Of a stretch of 64,000 nt of DNA, positions 47,116-57,926 are shown in pieces. The first letter of the stretch is position 1. Every line of letters starts with the position of its first letter. The notes under the pieces are model-generated. The model did not search any database. It was given only the letters and a program-made list of their open reading frames with translations, and had not been told where the DNA came from. Source of the stretch: Strongylocentrotus purpuratus. Lineage: Eukaryota > Echinodermata > Echinoidea > Camarodonta > Strongylocentrotidae. The DNA lies in contig NW_022145609.1 of NCBI RefSeq assembly GCF_000002235.5, positions 38,870,630 to 38,934,629 of the forward strand, written 5' to 3'. The position numbers and the translations under genes are program-made.

Positions 47116-48540
47116 GAGTCCTTGCAATGGGAAGAAACCTGTTATAGCTTTCTTGATCCTTGCAAGGATTGAGTTTGATTCTGTTTACGGCAAAGTGTCA
47201 ACTTGGCTGTAAATCTGAACTCGATAAAAACAACCATCTGAAGGACCGTGGAAGGCTTGTTTTGTCAGTTACTGACCTTCTTCTGTAAACATTCGGTTTT
47301 ATCGTAAATACATTATGTGACCGAGCCCACACCCTCTAGTACAATGTCTTGAGAAGTTTTATGTTTGTTATCCCAAAAATTAATGTTTCTCTTTCTTGTG
47401 AAGTCATGAAATCATCTCATAATTGCATGACTCATCTCATGTTATAGAATGTGAAGGCCAATATTGAAAGTGTCCTTCACCTTTGGTTTCCCTGTTTAAG
47501 CCATAACTCCCTCAGTAAATTAACATTGTTCTATTGTTATTGGAACATTCATTTTCTTAAAACTAATAAATGACCTAAAAGTTATCATATTGAACTTTCT
47601 ATTTCATGTCAGATTTATGTATGGATAATATTTACCAATAAGTTGTCACTAGATGAGGAAAAGAGGACCAAAACGGGAATGATAGGGAAAGAAAGAGGAA
47701 GGGAAGGTTAGAAAGAGATAACTAGAAGAGAGAGAAAGTCTGTGTGTTGCTCAAAAATCCAGAGCCAACTTTTTTCATATGATAATACAATTCTCCACTT
47801 CTCTATCATTAATCTAAACTGAATTCTTTACCTTTTCCTAAAAAATTATGAAGAAAATTAAGTAGAGTAACTCCTGCTTTGAGTGTCGGTGTGAATCTGA
47901 ATATTGACATTTACTCCAGAACAAAACCTCTCTCAAATCATCTAAAATTGTAAAGCTCTTTAGCACAAGCCTTTATCAAAATTGTCACACTGGCTTGCTT
48001 GTGTCATCACCATGGTTACAGGTACTTGTGCCCATCAACAGCAGGGGATGTTACATCAGATTCTGGACTCTTAGGTTTCCTGCGGAACTAATAGATTTAG
48101 GTAATCATGTCGATCTTGCACAGTTTTCATAAATGTTTGTGTTCTCCCACAAAATGAAGGCTGTGGCTCACCTCCAATAGAAATGTCACTGTGAATATAT
48201 TTTGTTTTTCAGTGGGGGTTGGATATAAAAATATTTGATATCTTACCATTTTATCTTATTTGTGTTATGGCTATACATTAAAGTGTAACTCAGTAACATT
48301 GTTGAATGTTTAATGGAAAAACTGCTTAATTTTTTATATGAAATGTTACTTATTATATTCCTTCTATTGTACTAACCTCTAACATGCACAAAATCCTGAC
48401 AAAAAATTTCTCAAACCACAAAGATATTTATGGTTTTCTTTGAAGGCGTTATTTGTCTTTGTATGCATTGTCTTTTGTTGGGCAAAGAGAGATGTATTGA
48501 GTTTGTAACATCTTTGTCTTTTTTCTAGAAATACAATGTC
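47116..48540. other. non-coding stretch
   Basis: No gene, RNA or bounded element recognised. Confidence 0.5.
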
Positions 48541-48544
48541 TTAA

Positions 48545-49082
48545 AGGTAATATATCCCATTTGCAGGCCAAAAAAATGAAAAGGTTAAATTCCATCGGTG
48601 TTTGAAAGATAATACTAATTTAGAACTTCCCTAAAAAGAAGGGGGCTTGAAAATGTCGTTAAGTCGGAAAATAACAACGATTAGTTGTCAAATCGACTTA
48701 GGAGCTATAGAGCCTGTAAGTAATAGTCTTGATTTTCAGACCATTGTACCGAATGGTCGTACGTTTTATGCTGCACAAAGATTCAATCAGTTTAATTTCG
48801 GCCATTACAAAAGTGGGTTATTGATGTAGACAAATGCGCATGTACCATTTACAGCTCATTTTATGTATGTTATTGCCAAATAAGAAAAAAGCCATAAAGC
48901 CAGTCAGTCACTCAAAAGTGTCTGACAGTGAAGTCTATCAAGTAAACGTGTTTCCTTGCATAATTTGAATATTAGGACACCGCTAACGTTTAAATTTCAC
49001 AGATAGGACATACATGACCTATTCATAATATCTGCAAAGTTCTACAGAATTTGATGTTGGCTGCAAAAGGGACATTATATCT
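48545..49082. mobile_element. TTAA-family-D MITE, copy 2
   Basis: Ends AGGTAATATATCCCATTTG and CAAAAGGGACATTATATCT are diverged inverted repeats, bounded by TTAA at 48541-48544 and 49083-49086. Interior is colinear with 16620-17124, sharing AGTTGTCAAATCGACTTAGG, GAATGGTCGTACGTTTTATG and TTTAAATTTCACAGATAGG. Non-coding despite a 60-codon ORF inside. Confidence 0.85.
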
Positions 49083-49086
49083 TTAA

Positions 49087-49604
49087 TAGACAAATATAGC
49101 CTATATAGATAAATAATAAGACCTTTTAAAGTGTGAAATGTTGGCCTTTAAAATGAATTGCAGAAAATATCATCAAAATAAACGCATGGGTATCAACAAC
49201 AAAATCAGAGGAGCAGTGCATGAGTGTATAGAGATGAAATGCTAAGAGAATAAAGAGGGAAAAGATGATGAGATGATGGAGAGAGAAGGGAGAAAGGAGG
49301 ATGAGTAACTTGTAACCAAACTCTCTGGCACCTCTTGAGTCATTAAATTATGCAGCACCTTGTAAGTTGCTAACTGTAATGTATAACCTCTTTTTTCCAA
49401 ATGAGTCATCTAAAAGGGTAATTCTAACATCAAAGAGCGGAAAAATTGGACCCTCAGATTGGATGTCAAATATTAAGCATTTGTTCTTCTTCTTGAATTT
49501 GAAGTGCTAGCTCCTGATGTATCAGCTTGTTAGTTCTGCATCACTACATTTTGAGGTTGATTTATGAATCAGCATCTGGAGATGTATCCCACACCAACTC
49601 AGTA
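49087..49604. other. non-coding stretch
   Basis: No feature recognised. Confidence 0.4.
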
Positions 49605-49947
49605 GGTATGTCTTCATCAGCTCGAGATTGCCAAATAGCCCGCTATTTCTGATTTGGGAAATAAGCCCAAAGTTACAAATCGCGTCTTCATCACCTCGAA
49701 TCTCGAAACTCGAGCTCAAGAAATTAGCTTGAGATATTTTGCTCAGCGTTTCCGCATAGTACGAGTCTTTGGGCTGGTGGGCTGGTGAAAACGCACCGGA
49801 CAAATAGCAGGATATTTTGCAAACTAGCCCAAGATATCTTGGGATGATTATCTCGACCAAATATCCCACGAATTAGCTGGATAATTTGCGATCGGGATAG
49901 TTAAAAAAGCGGATTATTTGGCAATCTCGAGCTGATGAAGACAGGCC
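49605..49947 (+). mobile_element. long-inverted-repeat MITE, copy 5, TA-flanked
   Basis: Ends GGTATGTCTTCATCAG and CTGATGAAGACAGGCC. TA lies on each side (49603-49604 and 49948-49949), which would fit TA target duplication; other copies are too decayed to confirm. It includes a small GGGCTGGTG duplication near 49770. Confidence 0.85.
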
Positions 49948-50138
49948 TAGTGATGCAGTCCAGGTAGAGATAATGAATTAAGGCTTATTTGGTCAAAACT
50001 ATAGTTAGGCTTAGAGTAGAAGGTCAGTTTTAATTTAAGTTTAGGGTTAAGCAGGGCTCCACATTAACAATTTTGGAAGGGGGTCCGGATGTAATTTTGT
50101 AACTCGGTATGCATGAGTGCTATGCAAATACTTCAATA

Positions 50139-50297
50139 CGGTCAAACCTGCTTTAGCGACCACATGTTTAGAAAGACCTGGTTTCCCTAGAAAATTGTTT
50201 TTCATTGAAACATGTAATAAAGACACCTGTACATAAAGACCACTTTTCTTGTCTCCCTTTATAAACCTTAAGGGGTCTTGATATACAGGTTTCACCG
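50139..50297. mobile_element. mariner-like MITE (CGGTCAAACCTG ends)
   Basis: Ends CGGTCAAACCTG and CAGGTTTCACCG are inverted, with TA at 50137-50138 and 50298-50299. Inner AAAGACCACTTTTCTTGTC resembles the element at 57927-58112. Tc1/mariner-type TA duplication is likely. Confidence 0.75.
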
Positions 50298-50428
50298 TAT
50301 TTTAGGCACCCATGTGTCCCGGTGGCTGTTATAGTCGAGCCTTTGGTGAGGGTTATGTAGGTACAGTAATTCAACATTTTCTCCTGCGACAGTTGGTCCA
50401 CGCTTTTCTTGACATAGATGGAGGGTAA

Positions 50429-50447
50429 GGGTTAGGGTTAGGGTTAG
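50429..50447. repeat. short (TTAGGG)n-like run
   Basis: Three consecutive TTAGGG units in a GGGTTAG-rich neighbourhood. Too short to be more than an interstitial telomere-like microsatellite. Confidence 0.7.
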
Positions 50448-50912
50448 AGTTGCAATTGGGTTTTACTTTAGGCTAGGTTTAAGAGTAGGGTTTAGGGCAG
50501 GTACATCTATAGGACAATATCCAGGATTGAAGTTGAGAATTCAGTTGTTTAGGAAATTTATTGACCATGAAGCATTTGTTGCTGGAGTATACATACCATA
50601 GAAGTGAGGAAATAACTGCACACATTGTGCAAGTGCTTTATTTAGAATCATTGTAAAACACCTATCTGTTGATTCAATAGTTGAATATTAATAACATTTT
50701 GTTCTAATACTTTATTGAGTACGATGACAGCTATTGATTAAAGAGGCAGTCATGTTGCCTGTTGCCAGGTTATGCAGTAGAATTATGTTTTTCCCACGTC
50801 AAACAAGATATTTTAATTGAGACTCTGTAAAGAATGTGAAAATGTTGCCTCATTCAGAGAATGTGCTTGTATATATAGATTGGTAATAATATTGAAGGTG
50901 AATTGAAGGTGA
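50448..50912. other. non-coding stretch
   Basis: No feature recognised. Confidence 0.4.
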
Positions 50913-51590
50913 ATCGCCATTTGGTCTACAACCAGTTCGTCTACTATGCACATGGTCTAATAATCATTTCATCCACTCATAATTTGGTCTAATGACCAGT
51001 TAGCCTAATTCCCAATCTGTCTAATGTGCATTTTGTCTACCTACCATATTAAAGATAAAGACCAGTTATGGTCATGCGATTGCATTGTGAAAGAAACATG
51101 GTGGAATCGATCAGAAAAGGTGGATCATCTAGCATATAAGTATTGGTGTGTACTGCAAGGTTCTGGAATCATCAAAATGATGAGAAATTTGGCCCAGTCT
51201 TGGTAAAGTTACAAGTACTGTACACAGAAAGATGTATATGGGACTATGCACACGTACGCGGCATATGTGCGTTTATCTATCACGTCCCAATAGATAAACT
51301 TATTTACCAAATATATCAATTAGTAGGCGGTTTCCAGGCAATTTTTTTTATCATCATGTATTATTCAAAACATATTCTTTCACATTTTTTGAGAGGGGGG
51401 CGTTTCCAAAACTGGTCTTTACCTTTAAAGGTCTTATATCATTTGATATACTTATTATTATTTATGATTGATGATTAAATGATTATTGGACCATATGGAT
51501 AGCAGACGAATTGGGCATTAGACAAACTGGGAATCAGACCGACTGGACATTAGTCTATTAGAGCAATAGACTAAATGGGTAGTAGACTTA
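50913..51590. mobile_element. palindromic GGTCTAAT-repeat element, interrupted
   Basis: The left arm (50913-51045) repeats GGTCTA/GTCTAAT words (CATTTGGTCTACAACCAG, GGTCTAATGACCAGTTAG); the right arm (51489-51590) holds their complements (AGCAGACGAATTGGGCATTA, AGTAGAC). TTAA-family-B copy 1 and some flanking DNA lie between them, so the arms look like one old foldback element opened by a later insertion. Confidence 0.65.
51053..51424 (+). mobile_element. TTAA-family-B MITE, copy 1 (nested)
   Basis: 372 bp with ends AGATAAAGACCAGT and ACTGGTCTTTACCT, bounded by TTAA at 51049-51052 and 51425-51428. Inverted relative to copy 2 (52080-52458), sharing ATTGTGAAAGAAAC.TG, GGTTCTGGAA and AAAGATGTATATGGGACTA. 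Confidence 0.85.
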
Positions 51591-51605
51591 CAGGAGAGTA
51601 TTATT

Positions 51606-51790
51606 ATCAAATTCAAATTCAAATTCAAATTTATTCATGTTTCCAACAAAACATTACAAATCAATTATAAGCATTTAAAACAAATTTAACATTATTATTA
51701 GAATTTTCTTTGAGAATACCAACAAGTGGAGATGGGTGGAGGCCATAACATATAAATCACAAGCCAATTTATATAATTCACTACACTCTG
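51606..51790 (-). mobile_element. probable LINE 3' end
   Basis: On the minus strand the sequence ends GTTTTGTTGGAAACATGAAT then AAATTTGAATTTGAATTTG repeats (51608-51634). AATAAATTTGAA repeats are a common 3' tail of some non-LTR retrotransposons. No coding sequence recognised next to it; 51800-52058 is somewhat GC-richer and unexplained. Confidence 0.45.
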
Positions 51791-52058
51791 AATGAAAACT
51801 TTGTAGATGTAACAACGACAGAACAACTATAGGATGGAAACAAAATTCTGTCCCCATTCATTCTCGCAAATAGAAAGTTCTGTGACCCCTGACCTTTGGT
51901 CCTGTCGTCTGCTCTCATTCCCATAATGCCCTGACCTGTTTGATACCATGGCCAGCCCGTTGTCGAGAGAGATCTGTAATTGAAGAAATTTGTTCCCAAC
52001 TGTTGGAAGATGGGATACCTTTTGATCAGGCATTTTCCTGAGGAGATTGTGTTCACAT

Positions 52059-52525
52059 TGAGAGCGAGAAGGGCATTAAAGGTAAAGACCAGTTTTTGAA
52101 ACGCCCCCCTCTCAAAAAATGAAATGGAAGCTCTTATTACCAATCATATGAAAGAATATGTTTTGACTAATACGTGATGATACAAATTTTGCCGAGAAGC
52201 CGCCTACTACTTGATAAATTGCGTAAATTAGTATATCTATTTGGACCTGGTAGATATCAACCACATGTCGTGTAAAAATCGTAGTCCCATATACATCTTT
52301 CTGTGTACGGTGCTTGTAACTTTACCAAGACTGGGCCACATTTCTTATCATTTTGATGGTTCCAGAACCTTGCAGTTCACACCAATATTTATATGCTAGA
52401 TGATTAATTTCACGTTTCTTTCACAATGCAATTGCATGACCAGAACCGATCTTTATCTTTAAGTGATATTAAGATATATATATGCAGAGGGTTGATGCAG
52501 TTCTTGCTCACAGCAAATGCTTTGA
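52059..52525. repeat. micro-palindrome copy split by a TTAA insertion
   Basis: GAGAGCGAGAAGGGCATTAA at 52060-52079 is the left half, and CAGTTCTTGCTCACAGCAAA near 52498-52517 the right half, of the AGCCAGAAGGG palindrome. TTAA-family-B copy 2 sits in between, at the TTAA of the left half. Confidence 0.6.
52080..52458 (-). mobile_element. TTAA-family-B MITE, copy 2 (nested, inverted)
   Basis: 379 bp, ends AGGTAAAGACCAGT and ACCGATCTTTATCT, bounded by TTAA at 52076-52079 and 52459-52462. Reverse-complement partner of 51053-51424, about 650 bp away. Non-coding; the minus ORF ending at 52143 only clips its edge. Confidence 0.85.
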
Positions 52526-52534
52526 ACCTGATGA

Positions 52535-52603
52535 CCTGGTAATACTGTATCCGTTAAGCGCTTAGAAACATTGCTGATGTATTAAGCGCTATAAAAAAGC
52601 AGA

Positions 52604-52678
<75 letters not shown>
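52535..52678 (+). mobile_element. SINE family-1 3' end with (AT)n
   Basis: GGTAATACTGTATCCGTTAA, GCGCTTAGAAACATTGCTGA, TTAAGCGCTATAAAAAAGC and then a ~70-bp AT run (52606-52677). Same family as 39505 and 43594; 5'-truncated. Confidence 0.7.
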
Positions 52679-52679
<1 letters not shown>

Positions 52680-52708
52680 GTAAAAGATTTGGATACCCAT
52701 GAATCTTC

Positions 52709-52966
52709 TGAGAGTCAAAAGGGCTCTAAACCTAGATTAGTGCTACCCCCTTCTGGCTTTCTGCAGATTTGTTTTGTTGTTGTTGTTTTGTTTACATTCA
52801 AAGTGACCTTCTACTGATGATCAATCTGTCTATTACAAGAGCCAGAAGCGCATTATCTCAAATAATGTTACCTACTGGCTCTCTGCATATATCATCTGTT
52901 TGGATCCAGAAGGGTATTATTAAACTCTCTGCTTAAAGTATATGAGTTAACACCCTTCTTGCACCA
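52709..52966. repeat. three AGCCAGAAGGG micro-palindromes in a row
   Basis: Copies at about 52709-52766 (AGAGTCAAAAGGGCTCTAAA / CCCCCTTCTGGCTTTCTGCA), 52837-52889 (AGAGCCAGAAGCGCATTA / CTACTGGCTCTCTGCA) and 52905-52966 (ATCCAGAAGGGTATTA / GAGTTAACACCCTTCTTGC). Each is an imperfect hairpin of 55-65 bp. Confidence 0.65.
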
Positions 52967-54552
52967 AACAGTCGATGAGATGGCCTTCTCAGTACTACCT
53001 GCAAATATAAGATGTGAAAATTCAATTACGTTTGTGGCTTTGTGGCAACGAGATGGTTTACCATATTTTAGTACCTGAGTTAGAAACAGTTTTTTTGTTT
53101 CAACCATTAGAAACAACATCGTTTTCATATGTTACACACATTTCCAATGACCTTTTTTCTCTAGTTTTTTGGGGGCTTGGTTTGTATCAGGTTAAGAGAG
53201 AATTTACTGTATCTCCATGCATTTATATTGACTGCATGATCTTTAGTTGTGATTGTAAAATGTGTTATTTGTTTTTTGTTTAACAAAGTATTAGAGCATA
53301 AATTCCTTGGATAGAGCCAAAGTCTTGCTGAAATGTCAATGTAAACATGCATAGGCTCTAATTGATGTTTCTATTTTTAGAAATAAGAAGAAGTCAGAAT
53401 ATCAACATTGAAAGTCTTTGAAATATGACATATTTTATTCACTCTTATGTGAATTATAATGAAATACTAAAAATAATTTGAAAAGAAAATGATTTATAGC
53501 TTGGGAGACTATATATGTTCATTAATTTTCAAAGAACCAATGCCTTTCATCAGTTCTGTTAAACAGTATTTTTTTAATCTTGAAGTTTTATCCTGAGAGC
53601 ATCACAGGGTAAAGGTCAGATATGAATTATGGCTATATCTCCTTCCTCCCAAAGTAAAGATAACTAATGATAGGCAACTCTAATATATCACATTAACCCT
53701 GCATTCAGACAACCAGAATTTATTGTAATTCTTATGTGAAGAAACATTGTATATTGAAACGTTGTATTGTGAATTGCATTTTGAGCATCGTTTTGAACAA
53801 AAACTCAATAAAGAATCGGAGGTCTGCTCTAGGGTGAACTTTGTTTTGTACAAACTCGTTAAACTGGGCAGGGCTTGTTATGAGCGGGCACTGATGATTG
53901 GCCAGGTGTCCTGTCAATCGATCTCTTAAAAATCAGTTCCTTTATAAAGTCATTATCTAGTCTGTACGCACCTTTCACTATACATCTATGTTGATCTTTT
54001 CTACAAATTTTCTTTGTTTAAGATTTTAATATCAATTTTGTACAGTCTGAACAAGCTTTAAGTCAGAAAGATTGTATTAATGGTAGTGATGATTGAGATC
54101 CACTGGGAATCCATTAAATTTGATATTTAGCCAATTTCTTGTAAATATTGAAGTTTTTAAGGCCACCCTGAGACTGACCAGACAGAATCATATCTGAAAG
54201 ATTTAGAATTTGAGCAGAAATTATGAATTTGGTGTAGGGTTTCATGGCAAGAGCAGATCAGATTCTAGAAAATAGGTCATTGGTAATTTGTTTTGAAATG
54301 GGGATTCAACTCACACAGAGTCTTGTAACGAAAATCCATTTATATGATGGTGATAGTGAGATACTCATATAAAGTTAGATTGTTTAATATGGATTCTTAA
54401 TGATGTTGGTAATCTATGTCTATAGAAATCCAAGCCTTCTTTTAATACAAAATGAATACATTTTTCTATATATTTCTATCTTCTATAAAATCATCGCAAA
54501 TTAACAAACTGATCTCCTTTAAATAAACAAGCAAATGAACTAAGACACAAAG
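52967..54552. other. non-coding stretch
   Basis: About 1.6 kb of AT-rich DNA. ORFs of 60-90 codons around 53000-53350 lack motifs and splice support. Nothing else recognised. Confidence 0.45.
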
Positions 54553-54735
54553 GAAGGGTGAGAGAGAGTATATATGGAGATAGAGGTGGAGATAGAGATT
54601 TTAAAAAAGAGAGAGAGAGAGGGAGAAAAAGAGGAGATAGAGATAGAGAGAGAGAAAGAGAGGGAGAGAGAAAGAGGAGATCGATAGAGATAGGGGAAGA
54701 GAAAGAGAGGGAGAGAGAAAGAGAGAGGAGAGATG
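54553..54735. repeat. (GA)n/GATA purine tract
   Basis: GAGAGAGA with GGAGATAGAGAT units. Confidence 0.9.
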
Positions 54736-55144
54736 GTATAGAGAGTAATCTCTCTTATTGAAATAGCACAGGACATTATGGATAACATATATATGGCTTG
54801 CTCTTTATTTCTCTCCAAACTGAAGATTGATTGTTATCTCTCTCTTTGTGTATTTAAGTATTTAAGAGAATGCAATACTCATGGTTTCATATCTTCCGCT
54901 GGCTGTAATCGAAGTAAAGCCGGAAATTAATTTTTATTTTAAATCTGGATATCATTATTTTTTGGGTGTAAGGTGTGATATTTTCACATTTATTTCACCC
55001 CTAAACGAAAATTCACCCAGTATGATACTTTGTCATTGTTAGCTAAAACAAAACAATCAGGAGTTGTTATCATGGATATAGACTTCAAAATGTTGCCAAA
55101 ATTTCTTTTTCATTGTTAAATGTAGAATCAATCTATGAGCAAAT
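54736..55144. other. non-coding stretch
   Basis: No feature recognised. Confidence 0.4.
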
Positions 55145-55810
55145 TGTATTATGTTCTACACACCCTATAGAGCAAAGCTGTCGTGGTGTTCAGTAGTACT
55201 TGTAAGTAAATCAAGATGATTTACATCTGAATCTTGCGACTGTCAGCGCCCACTAGATATACCTACCAAATCAAGACATGGAAAATATAAAAGATGATCC
55301 TGTAAAACAAATTATTTTATTTTCTACACACCCTGTAGAATGAAACTTCTGTAGTGTTTGTTGGTACTTCAACTATAAACAGCCTGAGCCTGTGAGGCCT
55401 GCTAGCTAGATCTACCTGCATATCAAGACCTACATATTAAGATGGTGTGTATACTTGCTTTGTGGTCTATTTTTTCTACACACCCTGTAAAATGAACTGA
55501 ACTCCCATGGTGCTTGGCAAAAAAGACGGCAATATACCTCCAGTAAATCTCAATGATTTGCAACTGAATCTTCAGCATGCTAGCCTTGCTAGCTAGATCT
55601 ACCTGCAAATCAAAACATACATATCGAGATGATGTGTATACTAGCTGTTCAATCTATTCTTTCTTATTTTTCTACACACCCTGTAAAATGAACTGAACTT
55701 CCATGGTGCTTGGCAAAAAAGACGGCAATATACCTCCAGTAAATCTCAATGATTTGCAACCGAATCTGTAGCCTGTCAGCCCTCTCTAGATCTAACTACA
55801 AATCCCACGG
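55145..55810. repeat. four-copy tandem array (~150-200-bp unit)
   Basis: TCTACACACCCT(G/A)TA marks unit starts at 55155, 55323, 55475 and 55671. Units contain AATGAACTGAACT.CCATGG, TTGGCAAAAAAGACGGCAAT, CTCAATGATTTGCAAC and CTAGATCTACCTGCA words. Copies 3 and 4 are the most alike, copies 1 and 2 much diverged and shorter. No frame is conserved. Unit length varies by indels (168, 152 and 196 bp). Confidence 0.85.
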
Positions 55811-56257
55811 TTCATCTATCTCTCGCTGACAAGTGATGGCACATTTATTTTTAGATTTTGAAGGCCCCAAGTTTGATATTCTATCCCTCCATCTCACATC
55901 TTACAACTGTCATATCTGGAATCCTCCCAGCTATCATCAATATCCCATCCGAGGTGCTGAACTGCCGATGATGGGGGAAGCCTCGGCTCGATGATGATGC
56001 ACATATGAACATGAACTTGAACATGAACCTGTAAGCTTACCCATAGAATACTCACAACAAGAAGTTTTGTTTCAAACCAATGGAAAGTATGTGCTCAAAT
56101 AGGCTCTAATGGGTTAACAAGGAAAGACTGCTCAGAGCCAGGAAGGTCCTAACTGAGTTACACTTTAACAAAGAGTAAATACTCTTCAACTTTAAAAACA
56201 AATGTCAATAAAGATAGAGAAAAAAAGTTTTGCTTGATGAAATGGGTAGGGTCTTTC
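55811..56257. other. non-coding stretch
   Basis: No gene recognised; ACATGAACATGAAC-type short repeats near 56007-56030. Confidence 0.4.
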
Positions 56258-56265
56258 TATCTACC

Positions 56266-56478
56266 CAGTGGTGGATTTTTACCTTTTTGGGGGGTTGGCC
56301 CCCCCCCCCCCCTGGTGCTCAAGGGGGGGGGGGGTGGGGGGGGGGGTGCAAATTTTTAAATTTTCGAGGATCAAAAAGAAAAAACACAAAAAATAGTGCT
56401 CACTACCCACCCCCCGGTAGCAAAAATTTGAAAAAAAAGTTGGGCCCCCTCCCCTAAGAAATCCTGGATCCGCGCCTG
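56266..56478. mobile_element. hAT-type MITE (CAGTGG...GGATCC ends), perfect 8-bp target duplication
   Basis: Starts CAGTGGTGGATTTTTACC and ends CTGGATCCGCGCCTG, flanked by TATCTACC on both sides (56258-56265 and 56479-56486). The interior has poly-C and poly-G runs. CAG...CTG ends plus an 8-bp duplication indicate hAT. Length 213 bp, no coding capacity. Confidence 0.9.
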
Positions 56479-56486
56479 TATCTACC

Positions 56487-57924
56487 CCCATTTGTCCCCT
56501 TCTTCTTTCTGCCCTTTTACTCAATACTCTATGGATCTAGTGTTGCATCTCTTCCACTCTGCCTATGAACTAAACAAAGATTAAGAAAGAGTGGAGAAAG
56601 TATCTGAAATATTTCTTTTATGAGCAACACATATGTTTTTAATGAAAATCAATCTTATGGCCGGCTTCTATTTCTTCCATTATGAATCCCTCTTCATCAA
56701 AAACAATTTTAAAATTCCATTTTAAATTCAAACAAGAACAAATCCATTATCAGAGCCCATCTTTGGTCCATCTGGCTTCGTTTCTGCGAGACCCCCAGCT
56801 GTTTCAGGTCTTCCTTTGGCCCACAGCGAGATGACATGTAGTCCCAGCTATCTGGATTCATGCTGGGCACTGCTTGGCCCTAGTCCTAATTATACCGGGC
56901 TTCACGCTGCGTCTGGAGGATGGCCCACCAGGTGTGTTGTGACCATTGTGAATTTGCCCCAGATTAGTTTCAAATTGTGCGATATCTTGACTTTCTCATA
57001 TTTTGGCTTCATACAGTGGATATATTTAGAGGCATAGTGGCTTATGAACCAAGGCCTTGGAACTTTGGAAATTACTTGTTGCTGTGTTGTATCTGAAGAA
57101 AAAAGTGAAAAGCAGTGATATCTATTTGATGTTTTCCTTACAAGCTCAAGATTTTCCTGCAATTTAGTACCACTGTTGTGAGCAGTAGGTAAAACTCAAA
57201 CATAAGACAATCATTTTTGAAAACATTAGATTTCTTCTATTCCCTACAGGAATTGTGTCGCAATCTTTCCAGCTTGTTCTTTGATTGCCACAAAAACAAG
57301 TGTTTTACAACTCGGTTTATATACATTCAGAAATTGTTGAACATACATCATGTACAGTCTGTGCCATTTGCTTAAGTCAAAAATGTGTTTTCTTTCTTGA
57401 CAGTTGCAATTTAGATGCAATTGCTATTAGATAATAATAATAATAATATGGCCTTTCTTTTTTTCTTTCTTTCTGTCTGATTTGCATGAATAAAGATACA
57501 TATAGTTGAAGAAAAACTAACTTTTCCAACTTATAACCAGGGAGCACTGTATCTGCAGCGGTGCTCCTCACCATTAAGTAGGCCTACTTTGTTTTGAGTT
57601 TTCAAGTCTGTCATTAAGATGAAAATCTGTTACAGACATCAGATCAGCCTCCCTTTCTGTCGATAAAGGTGGGGATCAAAGACATCTAGACAGCTTTCCT
57701 TTCGTTCTTGAAGGTGAGAATCTTATACAGACATCGGAAGAGTCCATCCTGAAACAGTAACTCGAGATCTACCTTGGATCTGTCCTGAACTTGAAAACTC
57801 GCTCCCATCTACCTTGGATTTCGTTTGAAGTGATGAAGATGACTGCACCAGATAGGAATGGAAGTCAGTTTGGGTGTGGCCCCGTTATAGCCCTGGACTT
57901 TAGTGACAAGGAGTTCATTTGGCA
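56487..57924. other. mostly non-coding stretch
   Basis: GC-richer patches at 56760-56950 and 57640-57900 hold short open frames (e.g. a 44-codon frame from 57834 that runs into the next MITE) but no motif or good splice pair. An AAT run lies near 57432-57448. Confidence 0.35.
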
Positions 57925-57926
57925 TA

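Noticed and set aside
46682..47212. Poly-L/F minus ORFs and R-rich plus ORF
   Set aside because: Purine-repeat artefacts.
50429..50447. Telomeric TTAGGG repeat as a chromosome-end or fusion signal
   Set aside because: Only three units in a generally GGGTTAG-rich patch; too short.
56816..57162. Plus and minus ORFs in a GC-richer patch as an exon
   Set aside because: No motif, no acceptor/donor pair of good quality; left as unexplained.
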